Source of the DNA: Pseudomonas marginalis
GTDB taxonomy: Bacteria; Pseudomonadota; Gammaproteobacteria; Pseudomonadales; Pseudomonadaceae
DNA length: 64,000 nt
Assembly (NCBI RefSeq): GCF_001645105.1
Contig: NZ_LKEG01000052.1
Location: forward strand, 444,970 to 508,969
Reading direction: 5' to 3'
The notes under the pieces are model-generated. The model saw nothing but the letters and a program-made list of their open reading frames with translations, had not been told where the DNA came from and did not search any database. Numbering within the stretch: the stretch's first letter is position 1; every line of letters begins with the position of its first letter. Shown here piece after piece: positions 53,740-61,897 of the stretch. The translations under genes were made by a program, and so were the position numbers.

Positions 53740-54407
53740 ACGGCAAACCTTTTTTGCAGACGCTTGACCAGCAGCGAGGCGGAAAAGCTGATGATGAAGT
53801 AGACGACACCGGCGAAGATCAGGAACTCATTGGAGCGGCCGATGATGTCGCCGTTGGAACGGGCGGAGTTGAGGAAGTCCACCAGGCCCACGGTGTAGAC
53901 CAGCGAGGTGTCCTGGAACAGGATGATGCTCTGTTGCAGCAGCAACGGGGTCATCTTGCGGAACGCCTGGGGCAGGATGATCAGGCGCATGGTCTGGCCA
54001 TAGGTCATGCCCATCGCCTGTGCCGCCGCCATCTGGCCCTTGGGGATCGACTGCACGCCGGCCCGCACGATTTCGCAGAAGTACGCGGCTTCGAACATCA
54101 TGAAGGCCACGACGCAGGAGGTGAACGCACCGATCGGGGTGTCTTCGCCGGTGATCCAGCGCAGTACGAACGGCACCGCCAGGTAGAACCAGGTGATCAC
54201 CAACAGCAGCGGGATCGAGCGGAAGTAGTTCACATAAGCGCCGGCCACCCGCGACAGCAGTTTGCTGGAAGACAGGCGCATCAGCGCCAGGATCGTACCC
54301 AGCACGATACCGCCGACCACACCCATGACCATCAACTGCAAGGTCATGACCATGCCGTTCCACAGGCCCGGGATGGCGGGGATGATGCCGCTGAAATCGA
54401 ATTCCAT
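53736..54407 (-). CDS. aatM: Glutamate/aspartate ABC transporter permease AatM
   Basis: This 223-residue inner membrane permease of the His/Glu/Gln/Arg family has the EAA-like loop AGVQSIPKGQMAAAQAMGMT, which docks on the ATPase. Hydrophobic helices flank YFRSIPLLLVITWFYLAVP. It overlaps aatQ upstream by one base (TAATG) and aatP downstream by four. It forms a heterodimer with AatQ. Confidence 0.9.
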   Translation of the reverse strand: MEFDFSGIIPAIPGLWNGMVMTLQLMVMGVVGGIVLGTILALMRLSSSKLLSRVAGAYVNYFRSIPLLLVITWFYLAVPFVLRWITGEDTPIGAFTSCVVAFMMFEAAYFCEIVRAGVQSIPKGQMAAAQAMGMTYGQTMRLIILPQAFRKMTPLLLQQSIILFQDTSLVYTVGLVDFLNSARSNGDIIGRSNEFLIFAGVVYFIISFSASLLVKRLQKRFAV

Positions 54408-55153
54408 TATTTACCCCCCACGGAGATCAGGCCGGGCACGGCGACTTTCTTCTCGACCACGCGCATCAGCAGCATCAGGCTCATGTTCAGGGTGAAGTAG
54501 ATCAGCGTAGCCAGGGTGAAGGCTTCAAACAGGTTGGCCGAGAACTCGGCGGTCTGTTTGGTTTGCGCCAGCAGTTCCATCAGGCCGATCAAGGACGCCA
54601 CGGAGGAGTTCTTGAAGACGTTGAGGAATTCCGAGGTAAGCGGCGGAATGATGATCCGGTAGGCCTGGGGCAGCAGCACGTTCCAGTAGATCTGCGGCAG
54701 CTTGAAGCCCATGGCGCGCGCGGCGGATTCCTGGCCACGTGGCAGCGCCTGGATGCCGGTACGCACTTGTTCACACACACGGGCGGCGGTGAACAGGCCC
54801 AGGCACACGACAACGCTCAGGTAGGCCGAGGTGGTCGGGTTGAGGTCTTGTTTGTACCAGTCCTGCAGGTTCTGCGGCAGCATGTCGGGTACCAGGAAGT
54901 ACCAGATGAACAGCTGAACCAGCAGCGGCACGTTACGAAACAGTTCCACGTAGCAGGTCGCGATGCCCGATACGAGGCGGTTTGGCACCGTGCGCATGAC
55001 CCCCAGAATGGAGCCCAGCAGCAAGGCGATAATCCATGCCACGACGGCGATGGCGATGGTCCAGCCCAAGCCAGCGATGTACCAGTCGAGATAAGTCTCG
55101 CTGCCCACGCCGGTGGACTTGAAGAACACGCCCCAGTCCCAGTTGTAATTCAT
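54407..55153 (-). CDS. aatQ: Glutamate/aspartate ABC transporter permease AatQ
   Basis: The 248-residue permease begins MNYNWDWGVFFKSTG and has the coupling loop TGIQALPRGQESAARAMGF. Start ATG 55153 follows GGGGAG; a longer frame to 55186 is less likely. The gap to aatJ upstream is 195 bases and holds a hairpin, so permease expression may be lower than that of the binding protein. Confidence 0.9.
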   Translation of the reverse strand: MNYNWDWGVFFKSTGVGSETYLDWYIAGLGWTIAIAVVAWIIALLLGSILGVMRTVPNRLVSGIATCYVELFRNVPLLVQLFIWYFLVPDMLPQNLQDWYKQDLNPTTSAYLSVVVCLGLFTAARVCEQVRTGIQALPRGQESAARAMGFKLPQIYWNVLLPQAYRIIIPPLTSEFLNVFKNSSVASLIGLMELLAQTKQTAEFSANLFEAFTLATLIYFTLNMSLMLLMRVVEKKVAVPGLISVGGK

Positions 55154-55303
55154 TAGGGTCTCCCCTCGAGATCGATCGATGTACAAGCACCCGCTTGGGG
55201 AAAATCCATTCCCGCCCGACGATGAACGCCAGGCACACGCGATCGGCTCGAAAACCGCCAGGTCGAGTGTTCCAAAAATAAAGCCAGCAGGTAGTAACAG
55301 ACG

Positions 55304-55329
55304 CCTGAGGGAGGGTTGGCTCCCTCAGG
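55304..55329 (-). terminator. Intercistronic hairpin between aatJ and aatQ
   Basis: CCTGAGGGA at 55304-55312 pairs with TCCCTCAGG at 55321-55329, with a short loop. It lies 20 bases after the aatJ stop on the minus strand. There is no long U-tract, so it may stabilise the aatJ message or attenuate rather than end transcription. This gives the high binding-protein to permease ratio common in ABC operons. Confidence 0.6.
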
Positions 55330-55348
55330 AGATAAGCTTAGTCAGGTA

Positions 55349-56275
55349 TCAGATTTTTACGTCAGGAGCCGGCTTGTCGCTTGGGTTAGCGATCAGCTCC
55401 TTAACCTTGTCGCTCATCGGGAAGTTCAGGTTCAGGCCTTTTGGTGGGATCGGGCTCTCGAACCACTTGCTGTAGATCTTGTTGATTTCGCCGGATTTGT
55501 ACAGGGCAACGATGGCGTCATCGACCGCTTTCTTGAAGGCCGGGTCGTCTTTACGCACCATGCACGCGTAGGCTTCGAAGGACTGCGGAGTACCGGTGAT
55601 GACCCAGTCGTCCGGCTTCTTGGCCTTGGCTTCTTCACCGGCCAGCAGGGCGTCGTCCATCATGAAGGCAACGGCGCGGCCGCTTTCCAGCATCTGGAAG
55701 GATTCGCCGTGGTCTTTGGCGGAGATGACGTTCATGCCCATCTGCTTGTCGGCGTTCATCGCTTTGATGATGCGCTCGGACGTGGTACCGGCGGTGGTCA
55801 CGACGTTTTTGCCTTTCAGGTCAGCGAAGTCGGCGTAGCTCGGCTTGCCGTCCTTGTCTTTCTTGACCAGCAGACGGGTACCGATTTCGAAGATGTTGAC
55901 GGTGAAATCAACTTGCTGGGCGCGTTCGGTGTTGTTGGTGGTGGAGCCGCACTCGAGGTCCGCGGTGCCGTTCTGGATCAGCGGAATACGGGTTTGCGAA
56001 GTGACCAGGTTGTACTTGGCCTTCAGGTCGGGTTTGTTCAGGTCTTTTTTCAGTTGCTCGACGACGGCCAACTGAATGTCGTGGGAGTAGCCCACGGGTT
56101 TGCCCGAACCATCCGCGATGTAGGAAAACGGAATGGAGCTGTCGCGGTGAGCGAGAGTGATGGTGCCGGAGTCGTTGATCTTCTTCAGCGTGCCGGTGAG
56201 TTCAGCGGCAAACACTGGCGTGCTGATCAGAGCGGCAGCGATAGCTGCGCCCAGAATATGGGGAACGATGCGCAT
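55349..56275 (-). CDS. aatJ: Glutamate/aspartate periplasmic binding protein AatJ
   Basis: The 308-residue exported protein has a signal peptide (MRIVPHILGAAIAAALIST, cleavage near VFA-AE) and family-3 solute-binding features (LAHRDSSIPFSYIADGSGKP, DFTVNIFEIGTRLLV, LKGKNVVTTAGTTSE). It binds glutamate and aspartate in the periplasm and delivers them to AatQM. Start ATG 56275 follows GAGGAAG; the open frame upstream to 56392 would bury the signal peptide. A sigma-54 promoter, two AauR boxes and a Crc-type motif lie upstream. Confidence 0.92.
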   Translation of the reverse strand: MRIVPHILGAAIAAALISTPVFAAELTGTLKKINDSGTITLAHRDSSIPFSYIADGSGKPVGYSHDIQLAVVEQLKKDLNKPDLKAKYNLVTSQTRIPLIQNGTADLECGSTTNNTERAQQVDFTVNIFEIGTRLLVKKDKDGKPSYADFADLKGKNVVTTAGTTSERIIKAMNADKQMGMNVISAKDHGESFQMLESGRAVAFMMDDALLAGEEAKAKKPDDWVITGTPQSFEAYACMVRKDDPAFKKAVDDAIVALYKSGEINKIYSKWFESPIPPKGLNLNFPMSDKVKELIANPSDKPAPDVKI

Positions 56276-56292
56276 CAATACTTCCTCGACAT

Positions 56293-56300
56293 TTGTTTTT
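56293..56300 (-). promoter_or_regulatory. Crc/Hfq-type A-rich motif before aatJ
   Basis: On the minus strand AAAAACAA fits AAnAAnAA and lies 17 bases before the aatJ ATG, next to its ribosome site. It suggests catabolite repression of acidic amino acid uptake. Part of the match comes from a plain A-run, which lowers its weight. Confidence 0.4.
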
Positions 56301-56388
56301 TTTATGAAACCGGCTAAACGGCTCTCTTGTACAGCGAATGCCCGTGACGGCTCCTGAGGCGTCTCAGGCAATCGTCCAAGAGTGTAGA

Positions 56389-56403
56389 GCATGAGTCGTG
56401 CCA
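56389..56403 (-). promoter_or_regulatory. Sigma-54 promoter of aatJQMP
   Basis: On the minus strand TGGCACGACTCATGC fits the -24/-12 consensus, with GG and GC ten bases apart and a perfect TGGCACG. Transcription should start near 56377, about 100 bases before the aatJ ATG. AauR is the expected activator. Confidence 0.8.
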
Positions 56404-56479
56404 GGCCAGGATTAAAAGGTTAATTGGTTGATTTTTAAGAAGATTAACTTTGTATGACGGGTGATTTTTAATCCTTGGG

Positions 56480-56493
56480 TCCGGCAAACCGAA
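56480..56493. promoter_or_regulatory. AauR-type box, one mismatch
   Basis: TCCGGCAAACCGAA differs at one base from TTCGGNNNNCCGAA, the palindrome reported for AauR in P. putida. It lies about 110 bases before the predicted sigma-54 start of aatJ. Confidence 0.65.
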
Positions 56494-56510
56494 TACGCCG
56501 GGGTGCGATG

Positions 56511-56524
56511 TTCGGAAAACCGAA
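56511..56524. promoter_or_regulatory. AauR-type box, perfect match
   Basis: TTCGGAAAACCGAA matches TTCGGNNNNCCGAA exactly. It lies about 140 bases before the predicted aatJ start and 31 bases (about three helical turns) from the weaker box, so two activator dimers could bind on one face of the DNA. Confidence 0.75.
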
Positions 56525-56531
56525 TGCCAAA

Positions 56532-56565
56532 AAAAGCCCCTGGACCTTACGGCGCAGGGGCTTTT
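56532..56565 (-). terminator. Rho-independent terminator of glpD
   Basis: AAAAGCCCCTG at 56532-56542 pairs with CAGGGGCTTTT at 56555-56565. Read on the minus strand, the stem comes just after the glpD stop and ends in a run of T. It insulates glpD from the aatJ promoter region. Confidence 0.85.
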
Positions 56566-56579
56566 GTGGGCGTGAGCTG

Positions 56580-58118
56580 TCAGGCAGCTTCAATCTTGCT
56601 GCGGTTCTGCTCAACTTTAGACAGGTAGCGCTGCACGTTGTCCTGCTCTTGCGGGGTGGTGAACAGGCCGAGCTTGGTACGGCGCCACAGTACGTCCTGA
56701 GGTTGGGTTACCCATTCTTCGGCGCAGAGGTAATCGACCTCACGGGTGTACAGGCCGCCACCCAAGTGGTCGCCCAGGTCGGCCAGCGATTGCACGCCTT
56801 CCAGCAGGCGCCAGGTGCGGCTGCCGTAGGTGGTGGACCAGCGACGGGCAATCTCGCTCGGTACCCAGTCAAATTTGTCGCGAATGGCTTCGGCCAGGGC
56901 TTCGGGCGTGGTCATGTCTTCGCCACCGGGCAGGCTGGCCTTGGCGGTCCAGCTTGGACGCATCTGAGTGAAGTACGGGGCCAATTGTGCCATCGCCGAC
57001 TCAGCCAGCTTGCGATAAGTGGTCAACTTGCCGCCAAACACCGACAGGATTGGTGCCTCGCCCGTGCCGCCGGACAGCGCCAGGGTGTAGTCGCGCGTGA
57101 TAGCCGACGGGTTGTCCGACTCGTCGTTGCACAGCGGGCGCACGCCGGAGTAGGTGTGGACGATGTCGTCGCGGCTCAGTTGTTTCTTGAAGTGAGCGTT
57201 GACCACCTTGAGCATGTAGTCGGTTTCACCTTCGGTAATCGCCACTTTCGCCGGGTCGCCGGTGTATTCACGGTCGGTGGTACCGATGATGGTCAGGTGA
57301 TTCAGGTACGGAATGGTGAAGACGATGCGCTGGTCTTCGTTCTGCAGGATATGCGCGTGGGCGCCTTCGTACAGTTTCGGCACGATCAGGTGGCTGCCTT
57401 GGATCAGGCGGATGCCGTACGGTGAGTCCAGTTTCAGGTCGTCCTTGATGAACTTGGCGACCCAAGGGCCGGCGGCGTTCACCAGGGCGCGGGCGCGGAT
57501 CGAGAACAGGCTGCCGTCGGCGCGTTCCATGTTCATTTCCCACAGGCCCTTGCTGCGGTGTGCGCTCACGCAGCGGGTCTGGGTATGGATGTGCGCGCCT
57601 TTTTCGCGGGCGGCCATGGCATTCAGTACCACCAGGCGGGCGTCATCGACCCAGCAGTCGGAATATTCGAAGCCTTTGGTGATTTCGCTTTTGAGCGGGC
57701 TGTCAGGGCCGAACTTGAGGCTTTTCGAACCGGCCAGTTTCTCGCGCTTGCCCAGGTGGTCGTAAAGGAACAGGCCGGCGCGGATCATCCATGCCGGGCG
57801 CAGGTGCGGGCGGTGTGGCAACACGAAGCGCATCTGCTTGACGATGTGCGGGGCCTTGGCCAACAGCACTTCGCGTTCGGCCAGGGCTTCGCGCACCAGG
57901 CGGAATTCGTAATGTTCGAGGTAGCGCAGGCCGCCGTGGATCAGCTTGCTGCTGGCAGAAGAGGTGTGGCTGGCCAGGTCGTCCTTTTCGCAAAGGAATA
58001 CCGACAAACCGCGACCGGCTGCGTCTGCTGCAATCCCGACGCCGTTGATCCCGCCACCGATTACGGCAACGTCGTAGACTTCGGCAAGCGGTGGAGCAGG
58101 CAAGGTAGAAGGGTTCAT
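56580..58118 (-). CDS. glpD: Aerobic glycerol-3-phosphate dehydrogenase
   Basis: The 512-residue FAD enzyme has the dinucleotide motif VAVIGGGINGVGIAADAAG and family segments SSKLIHGGLRYLEHYEF, NAAGPWV and GGKLTTYRKLAE. It oxidises glycerol-3-phosphate to dihydroxyacetone phosphate at the inner membrane and passes electrons to quinone. Start ATG 58118 follows GAGG; the frame to 58211 is not conserved. A GlpR-type palindrome lies upstream. A REP unit separates it from glpR. Confidence 0.93.
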   Translation of the reverse strand: MNPSTLPAPPLAEVYDVAVIGGGINGVGIAADAAGRGLSVFLCEKDDLASHTSSASSKLIHGGLRYLEHYEFRLVREALAEREVLLAKAPHIVKQMRFVLPHRPHLRPAWMIRAGLFLYDHLGKREKLAGSKSLKFGPDSPLKSEITKGFEYSDCWVDDARLVVLNAMAAREKGAHIHTQTRCVSAHRSKGLWEMNMERADGSLFSIRARALVNAAGPWVAKFIKDDLKLDSPYGIRLIQGSHLIVPKLYEGAHAHILQNEDQRIVFTIPYLNHLTIIGTTDREYTGDPAKVAITEGETDYMLKVVNAHFKKQLSRDDIVHTYSGVRPLCNDESDNPSAITRDYTLALSGGTGEAPILSVFGGKLTTYRKLAESAMAQLAPYFTQMRPSWTAKASLPGGEDMTTPEALAEAIRDKFDWVPSEIARRWSTTYGSRTWRLLEGVQSLADLGDHLGGGLYTREVDYLCAEEWVTQPQDVLWRRTKLGLFTTPQEQDNVQRYLSKVEQNRSKIEAA

Positions 58119-58153
58119 CGGCTGGCCTCGCGATCTTTTTCGTATTGGAATTC

Positions 58154-58167
58154 GAACATTAATGTTC
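58154..58167. promoter_or_regulatory. Candidate GlpR operator upstream of glpD
   Basis: GAACATTAATGTTC is a perfect palindrome inside a longer element (TTCGAACATT and AATGTTCATT) close to the GlpR half-site known from E. coli (ATGTTCG). It lies 36-49 bases before the glpD ATG, so bound GlpR would block transcription until glycerol-3-phosphate is present. Confidence 0.6.
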
Positions 58168-58284
58168 ATTTGCGAAAATGGTAGCTGATAAACGCGGGCA
58201 CAGCCACCCAAGTTCGATTGAAAAAACTCATCGAAGGGCGGGAAAAGGAAAATTTGTGAACATCAATGGGGGTGGAGCTACTTT

Positions 58285-58410
58285 TGTAGTGAGCGGGCTT
58301 GCCCCGCGCTGGGTGGCGAAGCCGCCCTAAACCCAGGCAACTCGGTCACTCTGATGCGGCCTTATTGGGGCGGCTTCGCCGCCCAGCGCGGGGCAAGCCC
58401 GCTCACCACA
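58285..58410. repeat. REP pair, type B
   Basis: TGTAGTGAGCGGGCTTGCCC and an inverted arm ending GCTCACCACA bound the unit, with inner arms GGCGAAGCCGCCC and GGGCGGCTTCGCCGCCC. It ends three bases from the glpR stop codon and may act as the 3' hairpin of the glpR message. Confidence 0.85.
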
Positions 58411-58413
58411 GGG

Positions 58414-59169
58414 TTATACGACTTCCAACCGAACCTTATGCTCATTCAACAACTGCACCAAGGCCGGCACCGGCTGCTGGTCCGTCACCAGGCAGTCCAC
58501 CAAACTGATCGGCCCCAGGCGAATCATGGCGTTGCGCCCGAATTTGCTTGAGTCCGCCGCCAGGATCACCTGACGGGCATTGGCGATAATCGCCTGGGAA
58601 ACCCGCACTTCCTGGTAGTCGAAATCCAGCAGGCTACCGTCTTCATCGATTCCGCTGATGCCCACCAAGGCAAAGTCGACCTTGAACTGGTTGATGAAGT
58701 CGACACTCGCCTGGCCCACCACACCGCCATCACGGCGCACATTGCCGCCGGTCAACAACACATCGAAGTCGTCCTTGGCGCTGAGCATGGTGGCGACGTT
58801 GAGGTTGTTGGTGATGATTTTCAGGTGGTTGTGGTTGAGCAACGCACGCGCGATGGATTCGGTGGTGGTGCCGATATTGATGAACAGCGAGGCGTGATCA
58901 GGGATTTGCGCGGCGATGGCTTCGCCGATGCGCTGTTTCTCGTCGCGCATCTGGTCGGCACGCATGGCGTACGCGGTGTTTTCGACACTGGAGTCATAGG
59001 CCGCGCCGCCGTGGTAGCGGCGCAGCAGATTGGCGTCCGCCAGTTGGTTGATATCGCGGCGGATGGTTTGCGGGGTGACAACGAACAGCTGCGCCATTTC
59101 CTCGATACTGACATAGCCGCGTTCGCGGACCAGCTCGAGGATTTGTTGTTGGCGGGGAGGCAGATTCAT
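58414..59169 (-). CDS. glpR: DeoR-family glycerol-3-phosphate regulon repressor
   Basis: This 251-residue repressor has an N-terminal DeoR helix-turn-helix (GYVSIEEMAQLFVVTPQTIRRD) and a sugar-phosphate-binding domain (FINIGTTTESIARALL, TGGNVRRDGGVVG, AADSSKFGR). With glycerol-3-phosphate bound it leaves the glp operators. ATG 59169 has AAAGGA seven bases upstream. It lies between glpK and glpD, 83 bases after glpK, and may be partly co-transcribed with glpFK. Confidence 0.92.
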   Translation of the reverse strand: MNLPPRQQQILELVRERGYVSIEEMAQLFVVTPQTIRRDINQLADANLLRRYHGGAAYDSSVENTAYAMRADQMRDEKQRIGEAIAAQIPDHASLFINIGTTTESIARALLNHNHLKIITNNLNVATMLSAKDDFDVLLTGGNVRRDGGVVGQASVDFINQFKVDFALVGISGIDEDGSLLDFDYQEVRVSQAIIANARQVILAADSSKFGRNAMIRLGPISLVDCLVTDQQPVPALVQLLNEHKVRLEVV

Positions 59170-59252
59170 GGGGCGTCCTTTGGGCTGCCATACAAAAGTG
59201 GCCCATGATGACGCAGGAATCCGCTCCCTGCCAGTTACAACCTGACGTTGGC

Positions 59253-60758
59253 TTATTCAGCGCCTTCGTGCGGCTCCCAGTCACGGGTGCGGCTCACCGC
59301 TTTTTGCCAGCCGGCGTAGAGCTTCTCCTTGGCGCCCTCGTCCAGCTGCGGTTCGAACTCGCGCTCGATCACCGCCTTGCCGCGCAACTCATCCAGGCTG
59401 CCCCAGAAGCCGCACGCCAAGCCGGCTAGGTAGGCCGCGCCCAATGCGGTGGTTTCGCGCATTTGCGGGCGCTCGACCTGGGTTCCGAGGATGTCGGCCT
59501 GGAACTGCATGAGGAAGTTGTTGGCCACCGCGCCGCCGTCCACGCGCAGGGCCTTGAGGCGTTCGCCCGAATCCTGCTGCATGGCGTCCAGTACATCGCG
59601 GGTCTGGTAGGCAATCGACTCCAGGGCGGCACGAATGATGTGATCCACGCGTACGCCACGGGTCAGGCCGAACAGCGCGCCACGGGCGTAGGGGTCCCAG
59701 TACGGAGCGCCCAGGCCGGTGAAGGCCGGGACCAGGTACACGCCGTTGCTGTCCTTGACCTTGCCGGCGAAGTATTCGGTGTCGGTGGCATCGGCGATGA
59801 TCTTCAGCTCGTCACGCAACCACTGTACGGTGGAGCCGCCGTTGAATACCGCGCCTTCCAGGGCATAAGCCACTTCGCCACGCGGGCCGCAGGCGATGGT
59901 GGTGAGCATGCCGTGGTTGGATTTCACCGCTTTGTCGCCGGTGTTCATCAGCAGGAAGCAACCGGTGCCGTAGGTGTTCTTGGCTTGGCCGGCTTCGACG
60001 CACATCTGGCCGAACAGCGCAGCCTGTTGGTCACCCGCGATGCCGCCGATGGCGATGCCGCTTTTGGTACGGCCGTAGATTTCCGAGGACGACTTCACTT
60101 CCGGCAGCATTTCGCGCGGTACGTCGAGGATCTCCAGCATCTTCGCATCCCACTCCAGCGTGTGGATGTTGAAGAGCATGGTGCGCGAGGCGTTGGTGTA
60201 GTCGGTGACGTGGGTCTTGCCGCCGGTAAATTTCCAGATCAGCCAGCTGTCGATGGTGCCGAACAGCAGTTCACCGTTACGCGCACGCTCGCGGCTGCCT
60301 TCGACGTTGTCGAGGATCCACTTGAGCTTGGTGCCGGAGAAGTACGGGTCGGTGACCAGGCCGGTGGTGTCATTGATGTATTGCTCGTGGCCGTCGCGTT
60401 TGAGCTGCTGGCAGATCTCAGTGCTGCGGCGGCATTGCCAGACGATCGCGTTGTAGATCGGGCGGCCGGTGACTTTGTCCCACACTACGGTGGTTTCACG
60501 CTGGTTGGTGATGCCGATGGCGGCGACTTGGTCATGGTGCAGGCCGGCCTGCGCCAGCGCTTCGACCATCACTGCGCTCTGGGTCGCGAAGATTTCCATC
60601 GGGTCATGCTCGACCCAGCCCGCTTGCGGGTAATGCTGAGTGAATTCACGCTGGGCGGTGCAGACCACGTTGGCGTCGCGATCGAAGATGATCGCGCGGG
60701 AACTGGTGGTGCCCTGATCAAGGGCAATGATGTAGTTCTTATTCTGAATGTCGGTCAT
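59253..60758 (-). CDS. glpK: Glycerol kinase
   Basis: The 501-residue FGGY kinase begins with IALDQGTTSSRAIIFDRDAN and contains GITNQRETTVVWDK and YALEGAVFNGGSTVQWLRDEL. It phosphorylates glycerol taken in by GlpF to glycerol-3-phosphate in the cytoplasm. ATG 60758 has AAGG nine bases upstream. It follows glpF by 81 bases that contain a GC-rich hairpin. Confidence 0.95.
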   Translation of the reverse strand: MTDIQNKNYIIALDQGTTSSRAIIFDRDANVVCTAQREFTQHYPQAGWVEHDPMEIFATQSAVMVEALAQAGLHHDQVAAIGITNQRETTVVWDKVTGRPIYNAIVWQCRRSTEICQQLKRDGHEQYINDTTGLVTDPYFSGTKLKWILDNVEGSRERARNGELLFGTIDSWLIWKFTGGKTHVTDYTNASRTMLFNIHTLEWDAKMLEILDVPREMLPEVKSSSEIYGRTKSGIAIGGIAGDQQAALFGQMCVEAGQAKNTYGTGCFLLMNTGDKAVKSNHGMLTTIACGPRGEVAYALEGAVFNGGSTVQWLRDELKIIADATDTEYFAGKVKDSNGVYLVPAFTGLGAPYWDPYARGALFGLTRGVRVDHIIRAALESIAYQTRDVLDAMQQDSGERLKALRVDGGAVANNFLMQFQADILGTQVERPQMRETTALGAAYLAGLACGFWGSLDELRGKAVIEREFEPQLDEGAKEKLYAGWQKAVSRTRDWEPHEGAE

Positions 60759-60798
60759 GTCGATTGCCTTAGACGGAAAATAAGGAAGTAAGGAATCA

Positions 60799-60831
60799 GC
60801 CGGGCTCGCAAAGGGGCAGTGCGGGCCCGGC
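60799..60831 (-). other. GC-rich hairpin between glpF and glpK
   Basis: GCCGGGCTCGCA at 60799-60810 pairs with TGCGGGCCCGGC at 60820-60831, with one wobble and a nine-base loop. It lies just after the glpF stop with no U-tract. It may protect the glpF message or tune the glpF to glpK ratio. Confidence 0.5.
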
Positions 60832-60839
60832 CGGCGGTA

Positions 60840-61697
60840 TCAGGAAATACGCGTCTTGCCGTTGACAGCCGTGTCAGGTGTTTCTTCAGCTATAGCAGGT
60901 GCGGCGCTCGGCAGGTGACGGGCAATCAGCCCGCGATACGCTGCGGCGCCGAGGCATGCGCCGACGATCGGTGCAAAAATCGGTACCAGGAAGTAAGGAA
61001 TATCACGACCGCCAGTAAAGGCCATTTCACCCCAGCCCGCGAAAAAGGTCATCAGCTTGGGCCCGAAATCCCGCGCCGGGTTCATCGCAAAGCCCGTCAG
61101 CGGGCCCATGGCGCTGCCGATCACGGCAATCAACAGGCCGATCAGCAGCGGGGCCAATGGGCCGCGTGGCAGACCGTTGTTGTCATCGGTAAGGGCCATG
61201 ATTACGCCCATCAGGATGGCGGTGATCACCATTTCCACCAGGAACGCCTGGGCAGTGCTCAGCAGCGCATGGGGGTAGGTGGAGAACACCGACGCCAACT
61301 CCAGGCTGGCTTGGGAGCCGCGCACCATGTGGTGAGTTTGTTCGTAATCGAAAAACAGATTGCTGTAGAGCGTGTACACCAAGGCCGCCGAGCAGAAAGC
61401 GCCGGCGATCTGGGCGAGGATATAGAAGGGCAGTTTGCGTTTTTCGAAGTCGGCGAAAATACACAACGCGATGCTGACAGCCGGGTTGAGGTGGGCTCCG
61501 GAAATACCGGCGCTCAGGTAGATCGCCATGCTGACGCCGACCCCCCAGATGATACTGATCTCCCACAAGCCAAAGCTGGCACCCGCGACCTTGAGCGCAG
61601 CGACACATCCTGTACCGAAGAAGATCAGAAGCGCAGTCCCCAGGAATTCGGCCATGCATTGGCTCGAAAGTGAAGGCTGTTGAAGAGCAGTTGTCAT
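60840..61697 (-). CDS. glpF: Glycerol uptake facilitator (aquaglyceroporin)
   Basis: The 285-residue channel has six helices and the two half-helix motifs HLNPAVSIA and MNPARDFGPK, where the second follows the NPAR pattern of glycerol facilitators. It lets glycerol cross the inner membrane by diffusion. Start ATG 61697 follows GAGG at six bases; the upstream in-frame ATGs lack ribosome sites. The C-terminal tail of about 30 residues (SAAPAIAEETPDTAV) is cytoplasmic. Confidence 0.93.
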   Translation of the reverse strand: MTTALQQPSLSSQCMAEFLGTALLIFFGTGCVAALKVAGASFGLWEISIIWGVGVSMAIYLSAGISGAHLNPAVSIALCIFADFEKRKLPFYILAQIAGAFCSAALVYTLYSNLFFDYEQTHHMVRGSQASLELASVFSTYPHALLSTAQAFLVEMVITAILMGVIMALTDDNNGLPRGPLAPLLIGLLIAVIGSAMGPLTGFAMNPARDFGPKLMTFFAGWGEMAFTGGRDIPYFLVPIFAPIVGACLGAAAYRGLIARHLPSAAPAIAEETPDTAVNGKTRIS

Positions 61698-61709
61698 GGA
61701 AAACCTCAT

Positions 61710-61717
61710 TTGTTGTT
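61710..61717 (-). promoter_or_regulatory. Crc/Hfq-type A-rich motif before glpF
   Basis: On the minus strand AACAACAA is an exact AAnAAnAA match directly ahead of the glpF ribosome site, 12 bases before the ATG. Catabolite repression of glycerol uptake by preferred carbon sources would follow. Confidence 0.55.
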
Positions 61718-61827
61718 CTTGTCTGGCGCACGACCTCAACGGGCGGTTGCGCGATTTTCACCCTGGCAAGGATCCCCATCCCGGCCACGGCTCACTGCGT
61801 GAATGCTGCAGGTGTATTCCTACAGTA

Positions 61828-61839
61828 TTCGGAAACGAA
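61828..61839. promoter_or_regulatory. Candidate GlpR operator at the glpF start region
   Basis: TTCGGAAACGAA is an inverted repeat (TTCG-N4-CGAA) directly downstream of the predicted -10 box, where a repressor would block initiation. It shares TTCG half-sites with the glpD operator region but is not identical to it. Confidence 0.4.
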
Positions 61840-61868
61840 AAAATATAGACAAGAATGACGGCTGTCAA
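61840..61868 (-). promoter_or_regulatory. Predicted sigma-70 promoter of glpFK
   Basis: On the minus strand a perfect TTGACA (61868-61863) is followed after 17 bases by TATTTT (61845-61840). The start would be near 61833, about 135 bases before the glpF ATG. Confidence 0.6.
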
Positions 61869-61873
61869 AGGTC

Positions 61874-61897
61874 GAAAGTGAACTGTCGGTCACTTTC
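61874..61897. promoter_or_regulatory. Inverted repeat upstream of the glpF -35 box
   Basis: GAAAGTGA and TCACTTTC form a perfect 8-bp inverted repeat with an 8-base spacer, just upstream of the -35 hexamer. The position suits an activator or a second repressor site. It does not resemble the glpD operator and the protein is unknown. Confidence 0.45.
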
